64,000 bases of DNA from Saprospiraceae bacterium (GTDB taxonomy: Bacteria; Bacteroidota; Bacteroidia; Chitinophagales; Saprospiraceae): the NCBI GenBank assembly GCA_016719615.1, contig JADJYQ010000005.1:402001-466000 (forward strand). The letters run 5' to 3'. The notes beneath the pieces are model-generated. The model was not told where the DNA came from, did not search any database, and saw nothing but the letters and a program-made list of their open reading frames with translations. The first letter of the stretch is position 1, and each line of letters starts with the position of its first letter. Of the stretch, positions 16,495 through 25,427 are shown piece after piece. The position numbers were made by a program, and so were the translations under genes.

Positions 16495-17859
16495 CTATAA
16501 TTTCCAAACTGGAATAGTGTAATTTATACCTTTAATTTTAATATAATATATACCTTGTTTATAATCATTAAGTAATATATTATTAAAATATATATTTTTA
16601 TTGATAAGCCTGCCCAAAAAATCGTAAATCCAAATTTCAGTGCCATTTTCAATGCCTTTTAAACTTACTTGCGATTGAAATGGATTCGGAAATGCAGAAA
16701 TTTCGCGATTTTTAATGTTGATTTCTGTACTTCTAACCGGGATATTACATCTGATTTTGTTCAACAGAGTCCACATTTCCCTAATTAACAAAATCGATAC
16801 TTCATCTCCGCCATTTGATTCACCCATCCTCATCACAATGAGGTTTTCACTCGGTACGACACAGAGGATCTGTCCATTTTTACCAATTCCGGCAAACATG
16901 TCTTTTGGAGCGTCCGGTACGAGATAGCCGGGAAAATCAATTTGAAGTCCGGGCAGTTTAAATGATTTCTGACCATTCAACCACCACAAATACCCGTAAG
17001 CTGGATTCAGAGTTTGAGACGGTTTGACCATTTCTTCATAATATTCCCTGTTTTTCAATAGGGTATCCTGGTTCCAAATCCCTCTGTTTAGGATTAAAAG
17101 GCCAAAACGCGCCATACTTCTCGCGTCGCTCAAATACACATTGTCAAATCCGGATGTAAACCACAATCCTTTCATTCCGGTTCTCGATTTTAATTTGCTT
17201 TGGGTATAGCTATTTTCATTTTGCCCCGATGCAGATTCCAGCACGTCACGCAGCAGCGTATAGGGTGCATTATGATAAGCCCACCTGTTTCCTGCATCTG
17301 CTTTGTAAAGCAAGCAAGGTGCCTGTGTGCAGTGATTGTCCGGCACCCCATCATCCAGGCCTGAAGTCATGGAGAGCTGATTCCAAATACGGATCGCATT
17401 TTCCTGGGCGGGATTACATTGTGTCCAGGCCTGACCTAAATATTTGGAACTTGGGTCAGAAATTTTCAGGATTCCGTCTTGTTGGGCCATTCCACATAAA
17501 AAAGCGGTCAGTGTCTTTCCCGCTGAGGCCCAGTACCATAGAGAGTCCCTGCTAAACTGATCAAAATATTTTTCAATGACAATTTTTCCATCCTTCAATA
17601 CGACGAAGGCTTTACTTTCCTCAGCGTTGAGATAATCAAACAAAGCCGGGATTTCATGGGCACACCAGTTTAAACTTTCAGGACTCACAGTTTCCCATTG
17701 ATTTCCCGTCAATGGAGGAAAATAAAGATCCTGCGTAAATACATGATGAGCCGGAAATAACAAAATGAAAAGGCTCCATAAAATAGAGTGGATTATTTTT
17801 TTGAAATGATTAGGTTTGTTAGCTGCTAAATTTAAAAGTGAGATCATATTTGTACCCAT
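16495..17859 (-). CDS. Secreted serine hydrolase (class C beta-lactamase fold) with T9SS sorting domain
   Basis: A 454-residue protein. A hydrophobic signal segment is near residues 20-42. The hydrolase domain has the catalytic SxxK as SAGK (about residue 110) and the Tyr motif YHN (about 195), as in class C beta-lactamases, DD-peptidases and esterases (PF00144). Residues 380-454 form a T9SS type A C-terminal domain: AFPNPFQSQVSL, IWIYDFLGRLI and GIYYIKI. The protein is therefore probably exported and surface-attached or released through T9SS. The substrate is open: peptide, ester or beta-lactam. It lies 94 nt before the DUF177 start; the promoter there suggests separate expression. Confidence 0.86.
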   Translation of the reverse strand: MGTNMISLLNLAANKPNHFKKIIHSILWSLFILLFPAHHVFTQDLYFPPLTGNQWETVSPESLNWCAHEIPALFDYLNAEESKAFVVLKDGKIVIEKYFDQFSRDSLWYWASAGKTLTAFLCGMAQQDGILKISDPSSKYLGQAWTQCNPAQENAIRIWNQLSMTSGLDDGVPDNHCTQAPCLLYKADAGNRWAYHNAPYTLLRDVLESASGQNENSYTQSKLKSRTGMKGLWFTSGFDNVYLSDARSMARFGLLILNRGIWNQDTLLKNREYYEEMVKPSQTLNPAYGYLWWLNGQKSFKLPGLQIDFPGYLVPDAPKDMFAGIGKNGQILCVVPSENLIVMRMGESNGGDEVSILLIREMWTLLNKIRCNIPVRSTEINIKNREISAFPNPFQSQVSLKGIENGTEIWIYDFLGRLINKNIYFNNILLNDYKQGIYYIKIKGINYTIPVWKL

Positions 17860-18015
17860 TTTATGATTTATAAATGTAACTTAATTGTTCTGAATTGTCC
17901 TGGAAATATATTCGCACAAAGATTAACACTGCTTAGACTTGATTTATAAATGTTTGTTTAATTTTTTAATTTTAATTAAAACTTTTATTTTAATACATCG
18001 AACTTTAACATTAAG

Positions 18016-19011
18016 ATGAATATCCTCATAGTATATGATTCGATAATCCCGGCGAAAACTTATGGCGGAATTGAAAGGGTCGTTTGGTGTCTCGGACGAG
18101 AGCTTATCAAAATGAATCACAAGGTCACATTTCTCGTAAAAAAAGGTTCAACTTGTCCTTTTGCCAATGTCCTTACCATTGATCCAGCGCTGAATATCAA
18201 TGATCAAATACCTGCGGATATTGAAATAGTTCACTTTCATTTTAGACCTCCATCCGTAGAGCACTTGCGAACAAAATATTTGATGACGATACATGGCAAT
18301 TCTAAGGACCTGTCTGAATTAAATATGAACAGCGTGTTCGTTTCTAAAAATCATGCGGCCAGACATAATTCTTCTTGTTATGTACTCAATGGTTTAGACT
18401 GGGATGATTATCTGCCGCCAACATTTGTAAACAAAAGAGATTATTGTCATTTTTTGGGAAAGGCTGCATGGAGCGTAAAAAATGTGAAAGGGGCTATAAG
18501 TATTAGCCAATCAGCAAAAACCAGGTTAAAAGTAATTGGTGGATACAGGATGAATTTTAATATGGGTTTCAGATTTACGATTTCTCCCAGCATCCAATTT
18601 TATGGGATGCTGGGCGGAAATGAAAAGCTCAAAATCCTGGATGAATCGTTAGGTTTAATTTTTCCGGTCAGGTGGCACGAACCGTTTGGATTGGCAATTA
18701 TAGAAAGTTTATTTTATGGTTGTCCGGTTTTTGCAACGCCTTATGGTTCATTACCTGAAATCATAAATAAGGATGTTGGGTTTTTATCTAATGCTGAACA
18801 TGAGTTTGTGGAGGCTATTAAAAATGTGGATGTGTTTTCTCCTCAAAGATGTCATGATTATGCCAGAGATGTATTCAACAGTAAAATAATGGCTAATTCA
18901 TATTTAGAAAAATATGAATTGGTGCTGTCCGGTAAAAACCTAAATCCATCACCGCCAAGGCTGCTTGAATTATCAAAAGAAAAACTTCTAGCTTGGTATA
19001 AAACCTCGTGA
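18016..19011 (+). CDS. GT4-family glycosyltransferase
   Basis: A 331-residue GT-B enzyme. The N-terminal half has the donor/acceptor loop AKTYGGIERVVWCLGREL; the C-terminal half has the nucleotide-sugar signature RWHEPFGLAIIESLFYGCPVFATPYGSLPEI with the E-x7-E pair. It is on the short side for GT4, with a compact linker. Acceptor and sugar cannot be told, and no other polysaccharide genes are next to it, so a role in envelope glycan or protein glycosylation is only possible. The upstream 150 bases are very AT-rich. Confidence 0.88.
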   Translation: MNILIVYDSIIPAKTYGGIERVVWCLGRELIKMNHKVTFLVKKGSTCPFANVLTIDPALNINDQIPADIEIVHFHFRPPSVEHLRTKYLMTIHGNSKDLSELNMNSVFVSKNHAARHNSSCYVLNGLDWDDYLPPTFVNKRDYCHFLGKAAWSVKNVKGAISISQSAKTRLKVIGGYRMNFNMGFRFTISPSIQFYGMLGGNEKLKILDESLGLIFPVRWHEPFGLAIIESLFYGCPVFATPYGSLPEIINKDVGFLSNAEHEFVEAIKNVDVFSPQRCHDYARDVFNSKIMANSYLEKYELVLSGKNLNPSPPRLLELSKEKLLAWYKTS

Positions 19012-19246
19012 ATCAATCCATCAGTTTTTAATTCGTGGCTTGTAAAATAAACGATAAGCCACCTCCAATAAAGTCAAGATTTGATGGGCCAATTTGGATC
19101 AATAAAATTCTTTATGGGATGATTTACAGAATCCGAAATCAAAACTTATAAAACAGAATCCTCACCAAATTTACCAGTCCATTTAATTATAAATGAATAA
19201 AATATAAATCAGATTGCTTTTAATTCTATCTCCTGCTTTAACAATT

Positions 19247-19300
19247 AATCCTGTCAATCCTGCCAATCCTAATAATCTTGTCTATCTTGTTTATCCTGTA
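19247..19300 (+). repeat. Six degenerate copies of a 9-bp unit (AATCCTGTC-like)
   Basis: Six contiguous 9-mers, AATCCTGTC, AATCCTGCC, AATCCTAAT, AATCTTGTC, TATCTTGTT and TATCCTGTA, lie just before the terminator of the outer-membrane barrel gene. The rest of the spacer from 19012 shows nothing else that I can support. Confidence 0.85.
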
Positions 19301-19302
19301 AT

Positions 19303-19332
19303 AAAAAAACCCCCGGAGTTCATCCGAGGGTT
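19303..19332 (-). terminator. Intrinsic terminator of the outer-membrane barrel gene
   Basis: On the minus strand, AACCCTCGGA and TCCGGGGGTT form a 10-bp stem with a single mismatch around a 5-nt loop, followed by seven T. It lies 29 nt past the stop codon of the barrel gene. Confidence 0.85.
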
Positions 19333-19360
19333 TAGTTCTTTTAATGGATTTATTTAAATC

Positions 19361-19906
19361 CTAGAAATGATACCAAAGACCGAAACTCAAAGAGCTCATG
19401 TTCGTATTAACACTGAACTGAGAATCAGTATCAGCTCCGTCAGCACTAACACTTGTGTAATCTAACAAGCCCATTTCAGCATTGATAGACCATTTGTCTG
19501 AAAGCATGTAAGAAATCCCTGGAGAAAGAGTGACATTTAAAGTATTTACAGAGAAATCAGTTGTTCCATCGTCAACTTTTGCAGTACCATAACCAACTCC
19601 GGGAGCTAAGTAAAAGTAGAAATTGTCATTTTTCCAGCAATGGCGATATTGTACACCAATACCAAAACCTGAAGTTGTAACTTCTGGGTTAGCTGTTTTG
19701 TCTTTTTCAGAGCTAAATCCAACGCTTCCAACAATTGCAGCATTGTCATTTAACCAATAACCAAGACTTGGCCCAATATTAAAAGAACTGTGGTGATCGT
19801 TGGAAGAGAAACCAAGATCAATACCACCAAACATCTTGCTTTGTGCAAAGCTACCAATGCTCAAAGCGAACATAAACAGAAAAGAAAGAAAAAGTTGTTT
19901 TTTCAT
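19361..19906 (-). CDS. Outer-membrane beta-barrel protein
   Basis: A 181-residue protein beginning MKKQLFLSFLF with a clear signal peptide ending SFAQ. The remainder alternates strands typical of an eight-stranded barrel (PF13505-like): YWLNDNAAIVGSVGFS, GIGVQYRHCW, FYFYLAPGVGYG, LNVTLSPGISYML, and it ends in SFGLWYHF with a terminal Phe, the BAM recognition form. A longer frame begins 18 codons upstream but the signal peptide marks the ATG at 19906. Substrate unknown; a structural or small-pore role is likely. It has its own strong terminator. Confidence 0.87.
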   Translation of the reverse strand: MKKQLFLSFLFMFALSIGSFAQSKMFGGIDLGFSSNDHHSSFNIGPSLGYWLNDNAAIVGSVGFSSEKDKTANPEVTTSGFGIGVQYRHCWKNDNFYFYLAPGVGYGTAKVDDGTTDFSVNTLNVTLSPGISYMLSDKWSINAEMGLLDYTSVSADGADTDSQFSVNTNMSSLSFGLWYHF

Positions 19907-20101
19907 AATGTGCAAGTTTTGCATGTTTAAAATAGGTTTAATACTCCGCAATTTTAACAATTAAATGTTCTTGCACAAAACTTTTTATGAAAAATTTTTA
20001 TAGGTGTTACTGGCTGCTATTCAGGCAGGAGTGGAAAATGCAGCTTGCCGGAGTCAAAATAAATGCAAGTAATTGATTAACTAAAGATTAGGAAATACAT
20101 T

Positions 20102-21208
20102 TTAAGAAGAAGACGGATAATTGGAAACGAGCAATTTTTCCTGTTGAAACCTGTCTATGGCCAATTGGATGAGCCGATCAATCAGATTTGCATAGGAAAT
20201 ACCTGAATATTCCCACATCTTGGGGTACATGCTTATTGCTGTAAAACCAGGCATTGTGTTGATCTCATTCACGAATATATCCCCTTGGTCGGTAAGGAAA
20301 AAATCAACCCTGCTAAGTCCCTCGCATTCCAAAACTTCAAAAACCCTGATAGCCAATTCCTGTATCTTTTGGGTTTGTTCTTCCGAAATTCGGGCTGGAA
20401 TTTCGATTTGAGCTCCTTTTTCGTCGAGGTATTTGGCTTCATAGGAATAAAAGGCGTGGCTAGGGATGATTTCACCAGGTATGGAAGCTATAGGCTTTTC
20501 ATTGCCTAAAACTCCGCATTCAATCTCCCGGCCTATAATATTTGCTTCGATGACAATCTTCCGGTCAAAGGAGTAAGCCAATTGCAAAGCTTTTTCAAAT
20601 TCATCTTTGGTTTGAACCCTGGAGATACCTACAGAGGATCCTAAATTTGCTGGTTTAACAAATAGGGGCAGTCCAAGTTTTTCAGCTATCGTTTCAAATT
20701 CCGGAAACGGATCTGTTTTGCGAAAAGCGAGATAATCACCTATGGGTATAGCTGCATCCCGCAAAAGTCGCTTCATGATATCTTTGTCCATTCCAACAGC
20801 GGATCCCAAAACTCCAGGTCCTACAAAAGGAAGATCGGCAAGTTTTAGCAAACCCTGCACAGTGCCGTCTTCTCCAAAGGGGCCATGTAAGATTGGAAAT
20901 ATCACATCTATTTTTTCATTGGCCATATTATTTCCAACAGGAAACATATTACCCGAACTTTGAGGTGGAAGTACAACCTGAGTGCTGTTTTCTGGTGTAC
21001 TTATACTCATTCCGGTCTTTACTTCGTCGAGCCGTTGACGGTCTGGGATGCTCTGCCATCTTCCATTCTTATCAATATGAATTAATACCACATCGTATTT
21101 GGACGGGTCTAATGCTTCCATAATATTTTTGGCGGATTGGATGGAAATTTCATGCTCAGCGGATTTGCCGCCGAAGAGAATTCCGATTTTTAGTTTATTG
21201 CGATCCAT
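20102..21208 (-). CDS. ddl: D-alanine-D-alanine ligase
   Basis: A 368-residue ATP-grasp enzyme making the D-Ala-D-Ala dipeptide for peptidoglycan. Visible marks are ILFGGKSAEHEIS at the start, LHGPFGEDGTVQG, VGPGVLGSAVGMDK, KPANLGSSVGIS, GREIECGVLG and the C-terminal VNEINTMPGFT. Length fits the longer Ddl class. A GTG seven codons upstream has been rejected as the start because it overlaps a perfect TAnnTTTG box. It is divergent from a PASTA-domain gene, so two peptidoglycan-related genes share one intergenic region. Confidence 0.95.
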   Translation of the reverse strand: MDRNKLKIGILFGGKSAEHEISIQSAKNIMEALDPSKYDVVLIHIDKNGRWQSIPDRQRLDEVKTGMSISTPENSTQVVLPPQSSGNMFPVGNNMANEKIDVIFPILHGPFGEDGTVQGLLKLADLPFVGPGVLGSAVGMDKDIMKRLLRDAAIPIGDYLAFRKTDPFPEFETIAEKLGLPLFVKPANLGSSVGISRVQTKDEFEKALQLAYSFDRKIVIEANIIGREIECGVLGNEKPIASIPGEIIPSHAFYSYEAKYLDEKGAQIEIPARISEEQTQKIQELAIRVFEVLECEGLSRVDFFLTDQGDIFVNEINTMPGFTAISMYPKMWEYSGISYANLIDRLIQLAIDRFQQEKLLVSNYPSSS

Positions 21209-21228
21209 TGGTATGCGTTCTATGACCA

Positions 21229-21236
21229 CAAAAATA
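21229..21236 (-). promoter_or_regulatory. -7 promoter box of ddl (TATTTTTG)
   Basis: TATTTTTG on the minus strand matches TAnnTTTG and ends 20 nt before the ATG at 21208. It overlaps the upstream GTG, which therefore cannot be the translated start from this promoter. Confidence 0.55.
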
Positions 21237-21339
21237 CTAACATATTAAATTAATTTGTAATATAATTTAAGGGAAAGAGCCATGTCGATTTCACATTCAA
21301 TGAGCGGTGGAAGATCATAAAGAGCTCAATCCTTATTCT

Positions 21340-21347
21340 TATCTTTG
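21340..21347 (+). promoter_or_regulatory. -7 promoter box of the PASTA-rhodanese-YraN unit (TATCTTTG)
   Basis: TATCTTTG is a full TAnnTTTG match, 37 nt before the ATG of the PASTA gene, giving a leader of about 30 nt. It is divergent from the ddl promoter about 100 nt away. Confidence 0.55.
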
Positions 21348-21384
21348 CAACTTGCACAATTGACGCTGCAACTATTTATAAAAA

Positions 21385-22227
21385 ATGGCATCTATACAAC
21401 CCAAACAAGCAAAAATTCATATCACGGAAATTCCCGCTTTTTTTAAAAGTAAGTTGTTTGGGCACACGCTACTTCGTCTCTTTTTAGTATTCTTGATTCT
21501 TTGGATTTTACATTCAATTTTTTTGAGATTGTATACCAATCATGGACAAAAAATTAAAATGCCAAAGTATATTGGGGTTAGTCAGGAAGAAGCCATCAAA
21601 CATGCTCGAAAGAAAGATTTTGTATTATTAGTCACGGATTCAATCTTCTGGAAAGGCAAACCGGGGGGTCTCATCATTTCTCAAATTCCAACTGCAGGTT
21701 CTATGGTCAAAGAAGGCAGGTCCATTTATGTTACGATTACAAAATACCGCGCGGAAGGGCTGCTTTCAAGTGATTTACCAATATTGTATGGCAAGCGTTT
21801 TGAATTCAAACGAAAAGAACTATACAACAATTTTGAATTGTATTCACGGGTCAAAGAAATTCGCTATGATCCCGGTCCTGAGCAACATATACTTGAAGTA
21901 CAGTACAAAGGTCAAGTATTGACAGATGCTGAAAAACGCACAGATAATATTGAAATATTAAAAGGCGATACCTTGGATTTTGTATTATCAACTCAAAGTG
22001 GTGGCAAAGTAGATATGCCAAAACTTCGTTGTATGAATTTTGCAGAAGTAAGGTTTTTATTAAATACTTATAAGCTTGAATTATCAGATCTGCAATACAT
22101 GAGTGAAATTACGGATGAAGAAAATGCAATCGTTGTTTGGCAATACCCAAATCCGGGCGAATCAATCGCTTTGGGATCTACTATACAATTGAAAATTCAG
22201 CAGGACAAACCTGCAGATTGTGATTAA
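21385..22227 (+). CDS. Membrane-anchored PASTA-domain protein
   Basis: A 280-residue protein with a short cytoplasmic N-terminus, one membrane segment at about 28-50 and an extracytoplasmic part. PASTA repeats are seen at about 56-120 (MPKYIGVSQEEAIKHA to IYVTITK) and 208-272 (MPKLRCMNFAEVRFLL to IQLKIQ), with a degenerate one between. PASTA domains bind muropeptides or beta-lactams in Ser/Thr kinases and penicillin-binding proteins; this one has neither a kinase nor a transpeptidase domain. Placement beside ddl supports a cell-wall sensing or scaffolding role, which is inference. Confidence 0.87.
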   Translation: MASIQPKQAKIHITEIPAFFKSKLFGHTLLRLFLVFLILWILHSIFLRLYTNHGQKIKMPKYIGVSQEEAIKHARKKDFVLLVTDSIFWKGKPGGLIISQIPTAGSMVKEGRSIYVTITKYRAEGLLSSDLPILYGKRFEFKRKELYNNFELYSRVKEIRYDPGPEQHILEVQYKGQVLTDAEKRTDNIEILKGDTLDFVLSTQSGGKVDMPKLRCMNFAEVRFLLNTYKLELSDLQYMSEITDEENAIVVWQYPNPGESIALGSTIQLKIQQDKPADCD

Positions 22228-22248
22228 CAAATTGAATAATCAGGAAAT

Positions 22249-22557
22249 ATGAATGATATATCGGTACAAGAATTGCATCAACGCATCTTAAATGGTGATC
22301 GCATCACACTCATTGATGTAAGAGAAGTCTACGAACATGAAGAATTTAATATTGGAGGGGAACTGGCACCTCTGCAATCAGAGCTTCCCTTAAAAATTGG
22401 CGCAATGCATGGTTTGGAAGAAGAGGAAATCATCGTCTACTGCAGAAGTGGAAACCGAAGCCAAATGGCCAAAATGATGTTTGAACAGTCAGGATTTAAA
22501 AATGTCAGAAATTTGTTAGGCGGCATGAATTCCTGGAAGGAGAACATCACGGTCTAA
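22249..22557 (+). CDS. Single-domain rhodanese-like sulfurtransferase
   Basis: A 102-residue protein with the rhodanese elements LIDVREVYEHEEF and the catalytic loop YCRSGNRS, with Cys65 as the persulfide-bearing residue. The final LLGGMNSW is the usual C-terminal motif. Family members move sulfur or hydrolyse persulfides; the partner here is unknown. It follows the PASTA gene by 21 nt and precedes the YraN gene by 12 nt, so the three are likely co-transcribed. Confidence 0.92.
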   Translation: MNDISVQELHQRILNGDRITLIDVREVYEHEEFNIGGELAPLQSELPLKIGAMHGLEEEEIIVYCRSGNRSQMAKMMFEQSGFKNVRNLLGGMNSWKENITV

Positions 22558-22569
22558 TTCTTATTTAAA

Positions 22570-22929
22570 ATGGGTCCCGATCATATCCAAACCGGTAAAA
22601 AAGGAGAAGATCTCGCCAACAAATATTTATTGGAAATTGGATACGAAATCATCATTAGGAATTGGAGATATAGAAGGTCGGAAATAGATATTATTGCGAA
22701 ACATGGAGAGATCCTCGTATTTGTTGAAGTTAAAACGAGATCCTCCTCCGCGTTTGGAGAGCCTGAGAGTTTTGTCTCTTCCCGAAAAGAATGGATGATG
22801 CAGGAAGCAGCTGCAGCATATATGGTGGAAAAAAACCATTACTGGGAAATCCGTTTTGATGTGATTGGTATTTTGTTTGATGCAAACGGAACTTATGAGC
22901 TCAAACATTATAAGGATGTTTTTTTATAA
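22570..22929 (+). CDS. YraN/UPF0102-family nuclease-like protein
   Basis: A 119-residue protein of exact family length. It has GKKGEDLANKYL at the N-terminus, then RRSEIDIIAKHG and LVFVEVKTRS, the E-x-D ... E-x-K catalytic pattern of the PD-(D/E)XK restriction endonuclease-like fold. Its cellular role is not settled; a part in recombination or repair is presumed for the family. Last gene of the PASTA-rhodanese-YraN unit. Confidence 0.93.
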   Translation: MGPDHIQTGKKGEDLANKYLLEIGYEIIIRNWRYRRSEIDIIAKHGEILVFVEVKTRSSSAFGEPESFVSSRKEWMMQEAAAAYMVEKNHYWEIRFDVIGILFDANGTYELKHYKDVFL

Positions 22930-23217
22930 CTCAAGAATCGTGATCCGGATTCGTTGTGAGTGTCAAAATGCAAAAAGACAGGACTCCTCGTTAGAAATTC
23001 GAGATAATAAAATCAAGATTTTCATAAAGCACTAATTTGAGGAGAGAAATTTATTCGAAGTAGTTTTAGCTTGAAATAAAATTCTATTGACAATTCAGGG
23101 ATAATAGTGATCAAATACAAAACATGCCTTAAGGAAATTGTGTTAAATTATAAATACTGATTTACGAACTTTTTATTTGATCTAAAAATAATATTTTCAG
23201 TCAGCTTGAAGCAAAAA
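22930..23217. other. Intergenic spacer without recognised features
   Basis: AT-rich DNA between two convergent units. I see no frame, hairpin terminator or repeat that I can support. Confidence 0.6.
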
Positions 23218-23733
23218 TTAATGTTTAAACCAACTTGCGTACATTTCATAATTTTTCGCTGTTCTTGAAATGTGAAAGTTAAACACATCCTGATCCAGAG
23301 CTTTTACTTTTTTTGCAGGCACACCTGCATAAATGTAACCCGATTCCAGAACCGAGTTTTCCAAAACGACAGCACCAGCTGCAACCAATACGTTTGATGG
23401 AATTTCGCAATGGTCCATAACGATGGCACCCATTCCAATTAATACATCTGATGCTATTTTGCAGCCGTGGACAATGGCTCTATGGCCGATGGATACCCGG
23501 TCGCCTATATAAGTCCCGGCCTTTTCATAAGTGCAATGAATAATTACTCCATCCTGAATATTGACTTGATTTCCAATGCGAATTTCATGTACATCTCCTC
23601 TAATCACTGCTTGAAACCATACACTGCAGGCTTCGCCTAACATGACATCACCTACAAGGGTGGCATTCTCCGCAAAAAAACAAGATTCACCCCATCGGGG
23701 AGTTTTGTCTCGGACCGGAAGTATTAGCGCCAT
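23218..23733 (-). CDS. Gamma carbonic anhydrase-family hexapeptide protein
   Basis: A 171-residue left-handed beta-helix protein with hexapeptide repeats (VGDVMLGEACSVWFQAVIRGD, then VNIQDGVIIHCTYE, IGHRAIVHGCKI). The three zinc-ligand His candidates lie in IHCTY, IGHRAIVHGC. The family (YrdA/PaaY-like) includes enzymes with carbonic anhydrase or thioesterase activity and many of unknown activity. It follows the TraB/GumN gene by 33 nt and is likely the last gene of the rlmB unit. Confidence 0.9.
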   Translation of the reverse strand: MALILPVRDKTPRWGESCFFAENATLVGDVMLGEACSVWFQAVIRGDVHEIRIGNQVNIQDGVIIHCTYEKAGTYIGDRVSIGHRAIVHGCKIASDVLIGMGAIVMDHCEIPSNVLVAAGAVVLENSVLESGYIYAGVPAKKVKALDQDVFNFHISRTAKNYEMYASWFKH

Positions 23734-23766
23734 AATTATTTATAAATATTTGGATATTAACAGTTG

Positions 23767-24633
23767 TTAGTTGACGCGGGTAAGCATATAACCTTTGTGC
23801 TTTAAAAGTTGCAATAATCCTTTAGATCCTCCTAAATGTCCTGCACCCACAGCAAAAAGACTGATTCCTTTTTGCATTTCTGCTTCGATGATGGGCACCC
23901 AACTCTGATTTCGTTTGAAGATGAGCATTTCCAGATAAGGTTTTAAATTAGGGTCTTCAGACTCGATTCCATGCACCATTTTACCGATGTCTTGGGCGCG
24001 ATAAATATTGTATAATTCATCCATTTTATCACTTGGTGCCTGAATCGACTCCATGAGCATTTTTGCCTGGACGGTGTAGGGTATACTATCGAAAAGTGAA
24101 ATCTGAAAATCCAATGTTTCCAAACCTTCGAGCGATTTGTTTTTTTGTTTGGACATTTCTGCTAATTCGAATTCGTAAGATTTAAAGCTACCATCTTTCA
24201 GTGCCATTGGATTTCCTTCAGTACCGCTTAATGCACTTAAAAGTAAAGGCTTCATTCTTTTGAGTAAGCTTAATGGCATACCTAAATTATCAAAATGAGT
24301 TTCAATCAATTTATAATCTTGTTCGTTTACGAGATCTTCAAGGCTTAAGCCATCTTCCATGAAAAGTTTATCCATGATCCCAAATATTTTTCCAAGATTT
24401 TCCATGTCATCCATGTCAATCTCCATAAAAATTTTTGATGATTGTTCAAATGCACTGTCCAAACCTGAAGGAAGGAAGAAGTGTTTGGCAGGAATTAAAT
24501 GGATAGTACCAAAAACATAAGCCTTTTTGGCTGTTTGAGGATGCTCGACTTTCCATAAAAGGCCCTGCTCCTGGCCGGATAATATGGGTTGTAGAAAGAG
24601 AATACTTAATAAGGTTGCGATGTGTCTCATCAT
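23767..24633 (-). CDS. Secreted TraB/GumN-family protein
   Basis: A 288-residue protein with a signal peptide (first 20 residues, ending ILSGQ). The family motifs are the VFGTIHLIP near residue 40 with the GxxH, and the C-terminal FAVGAGHLGG followed by GLLQLLKHKGY. TraB/GumN proteins are proposed metalloprotease-like enzymes related to TIKI/EreA, but activity here is unproven. A longer frame begins ten codons earlier inside rlmB; the ATG at 24633 overlaps the rlmB stop as TAATG, a junction also used by rfaE2 and by the asparaginase gene, and gives a clean signal peptide. Confidence 0.87.
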   Translation of the reverse strand: MMRHIATLLSILFLQPILSGQEQGLLWKVEHPQTAKKAYVFGTIHLIPAKHFFLPSGLDSAFEQSSKIFMEIDMDDMENLGKIFGIMDKLFMEDGLSLEDLVNEQDYKLIETHFDNLGMPLSLLKRMKPLLLSALSGTEGNPMALKDGSFKSYEFELAEMSKQKNKSLEGLETLDFQISLFDSIPYTVQAKMLMESIQAPSDKMDELYNIYRAQDIGKMVHGIESEDPNLKPYLEMLIFKRNQSWVPIIEAEMQKGISLFAVGAGHLGGSKGLLQLLKHKGYMLTRVN

Positions 24634-25376
24634 TATTTTTGTTCTATTATTTGTTGTTTCCATTCATAAAAAAAGATACCGGCAGCTACAGATACATTTA
24701 AGGATTGTATTTGTCCGGACTGCGGTATACAAGCGACTTCATCAGCCAAGGCCAGAATATCTTCCGAAATTCCACTACCTTCTGCACCAAAGACAAAGGC
24801 AAGTGGTTTTTTCAAATCTATATTTCTAATTGAGGTGGCTGCTTTTTCACTAGCACAAATAATAACAACGCCGCTGGCCTGAAGTTGACGAATACTATGA
24901 TGAAGATTTTTTTCACGGCAGACAGGTATAGAAAGCAAAGCTCCTGAGGAAGCTTTTATGGATTCACTATTGATTGGGGCACTGTTTTTTTGACCTATGA
25001 TAATGCCATTTAACCCAAATACTTCAGCAGACCGGGCCATCGCACCAAAATTGCGAACGTCGGTAATTCCATCACAAATGAGGAGCGCTGGATCCTGCCC
25101 ATTCATAAATAAGCCATCTACCAAATTATGGAGTTGGTGAAATGGAATCGGATTGGTAAAAGCAATCACGCCTTGATGGTTTTGTCGGCTAAGATGGTCT
25201 AGTTTGGCTTTAGGAACTCTCAAAATGGGAATTTTATGAGATCTGGCCAATTTCAAAAAGGCTTTGGTATCTTCAGATTCCAAATTATCTGAAATAAAAA
25301 TTTTTTGAATTTCCGTTTGGGCAGCAATTGCCTCCTTCAAAGCGTTCTTCCCCAGTATCAAATCTTTTTTCTGCAT
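24633..25376 (-). CDS. rlmB: 23S rRNA (guanosine2251-2'-O)-methyltransferase
   Basis: A 247-residue SpoU/TrmH-class SPOUT methyltransferase. The N-terminal substrate-binding part starts LILGKNALKEAI; the catalytic part has DGITDVRNFGAMARSAEVFG (motif 1 with Asn and Arg), FGAEGSGIS (motif 2) and IQSLNVSVAAGIFFYE (motif 3), the SAM knot. It methylates the ribose of G2251 in the peptidyl-transferase loop. It may instead belong to a close tRNA-methylating relative, but length and the N-terminal domain favour RlmB. Confidence 0.92.
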   Translation of the reverse strand: MQKKDLILGKNALKEAIAAQTEIQKIFISDNLESEDTKAFLKLARSHKIPILRVPKAKLDHLSRQNHQGVIAFTNPIPFHQLHNLVDGLFMNGQDPALLICDGITDVRNFGAMARSAEVFGLNGIIIGQKNSAPINSESIKASSGALLSIPVCREKNLHHSIRQLQASGVVIICASEKAATSIRNIDLKKPLAFVFGAEGSGISEDILALADEVACIPQSGQIQSLNVSVAAGIFFYEWKQQIIEQK

Positions 25377-25427
25377 ACAAATTCCAAATTAAATGTTAAT
25401 TTCACCAGTTGAAAACTCACCTTATAT

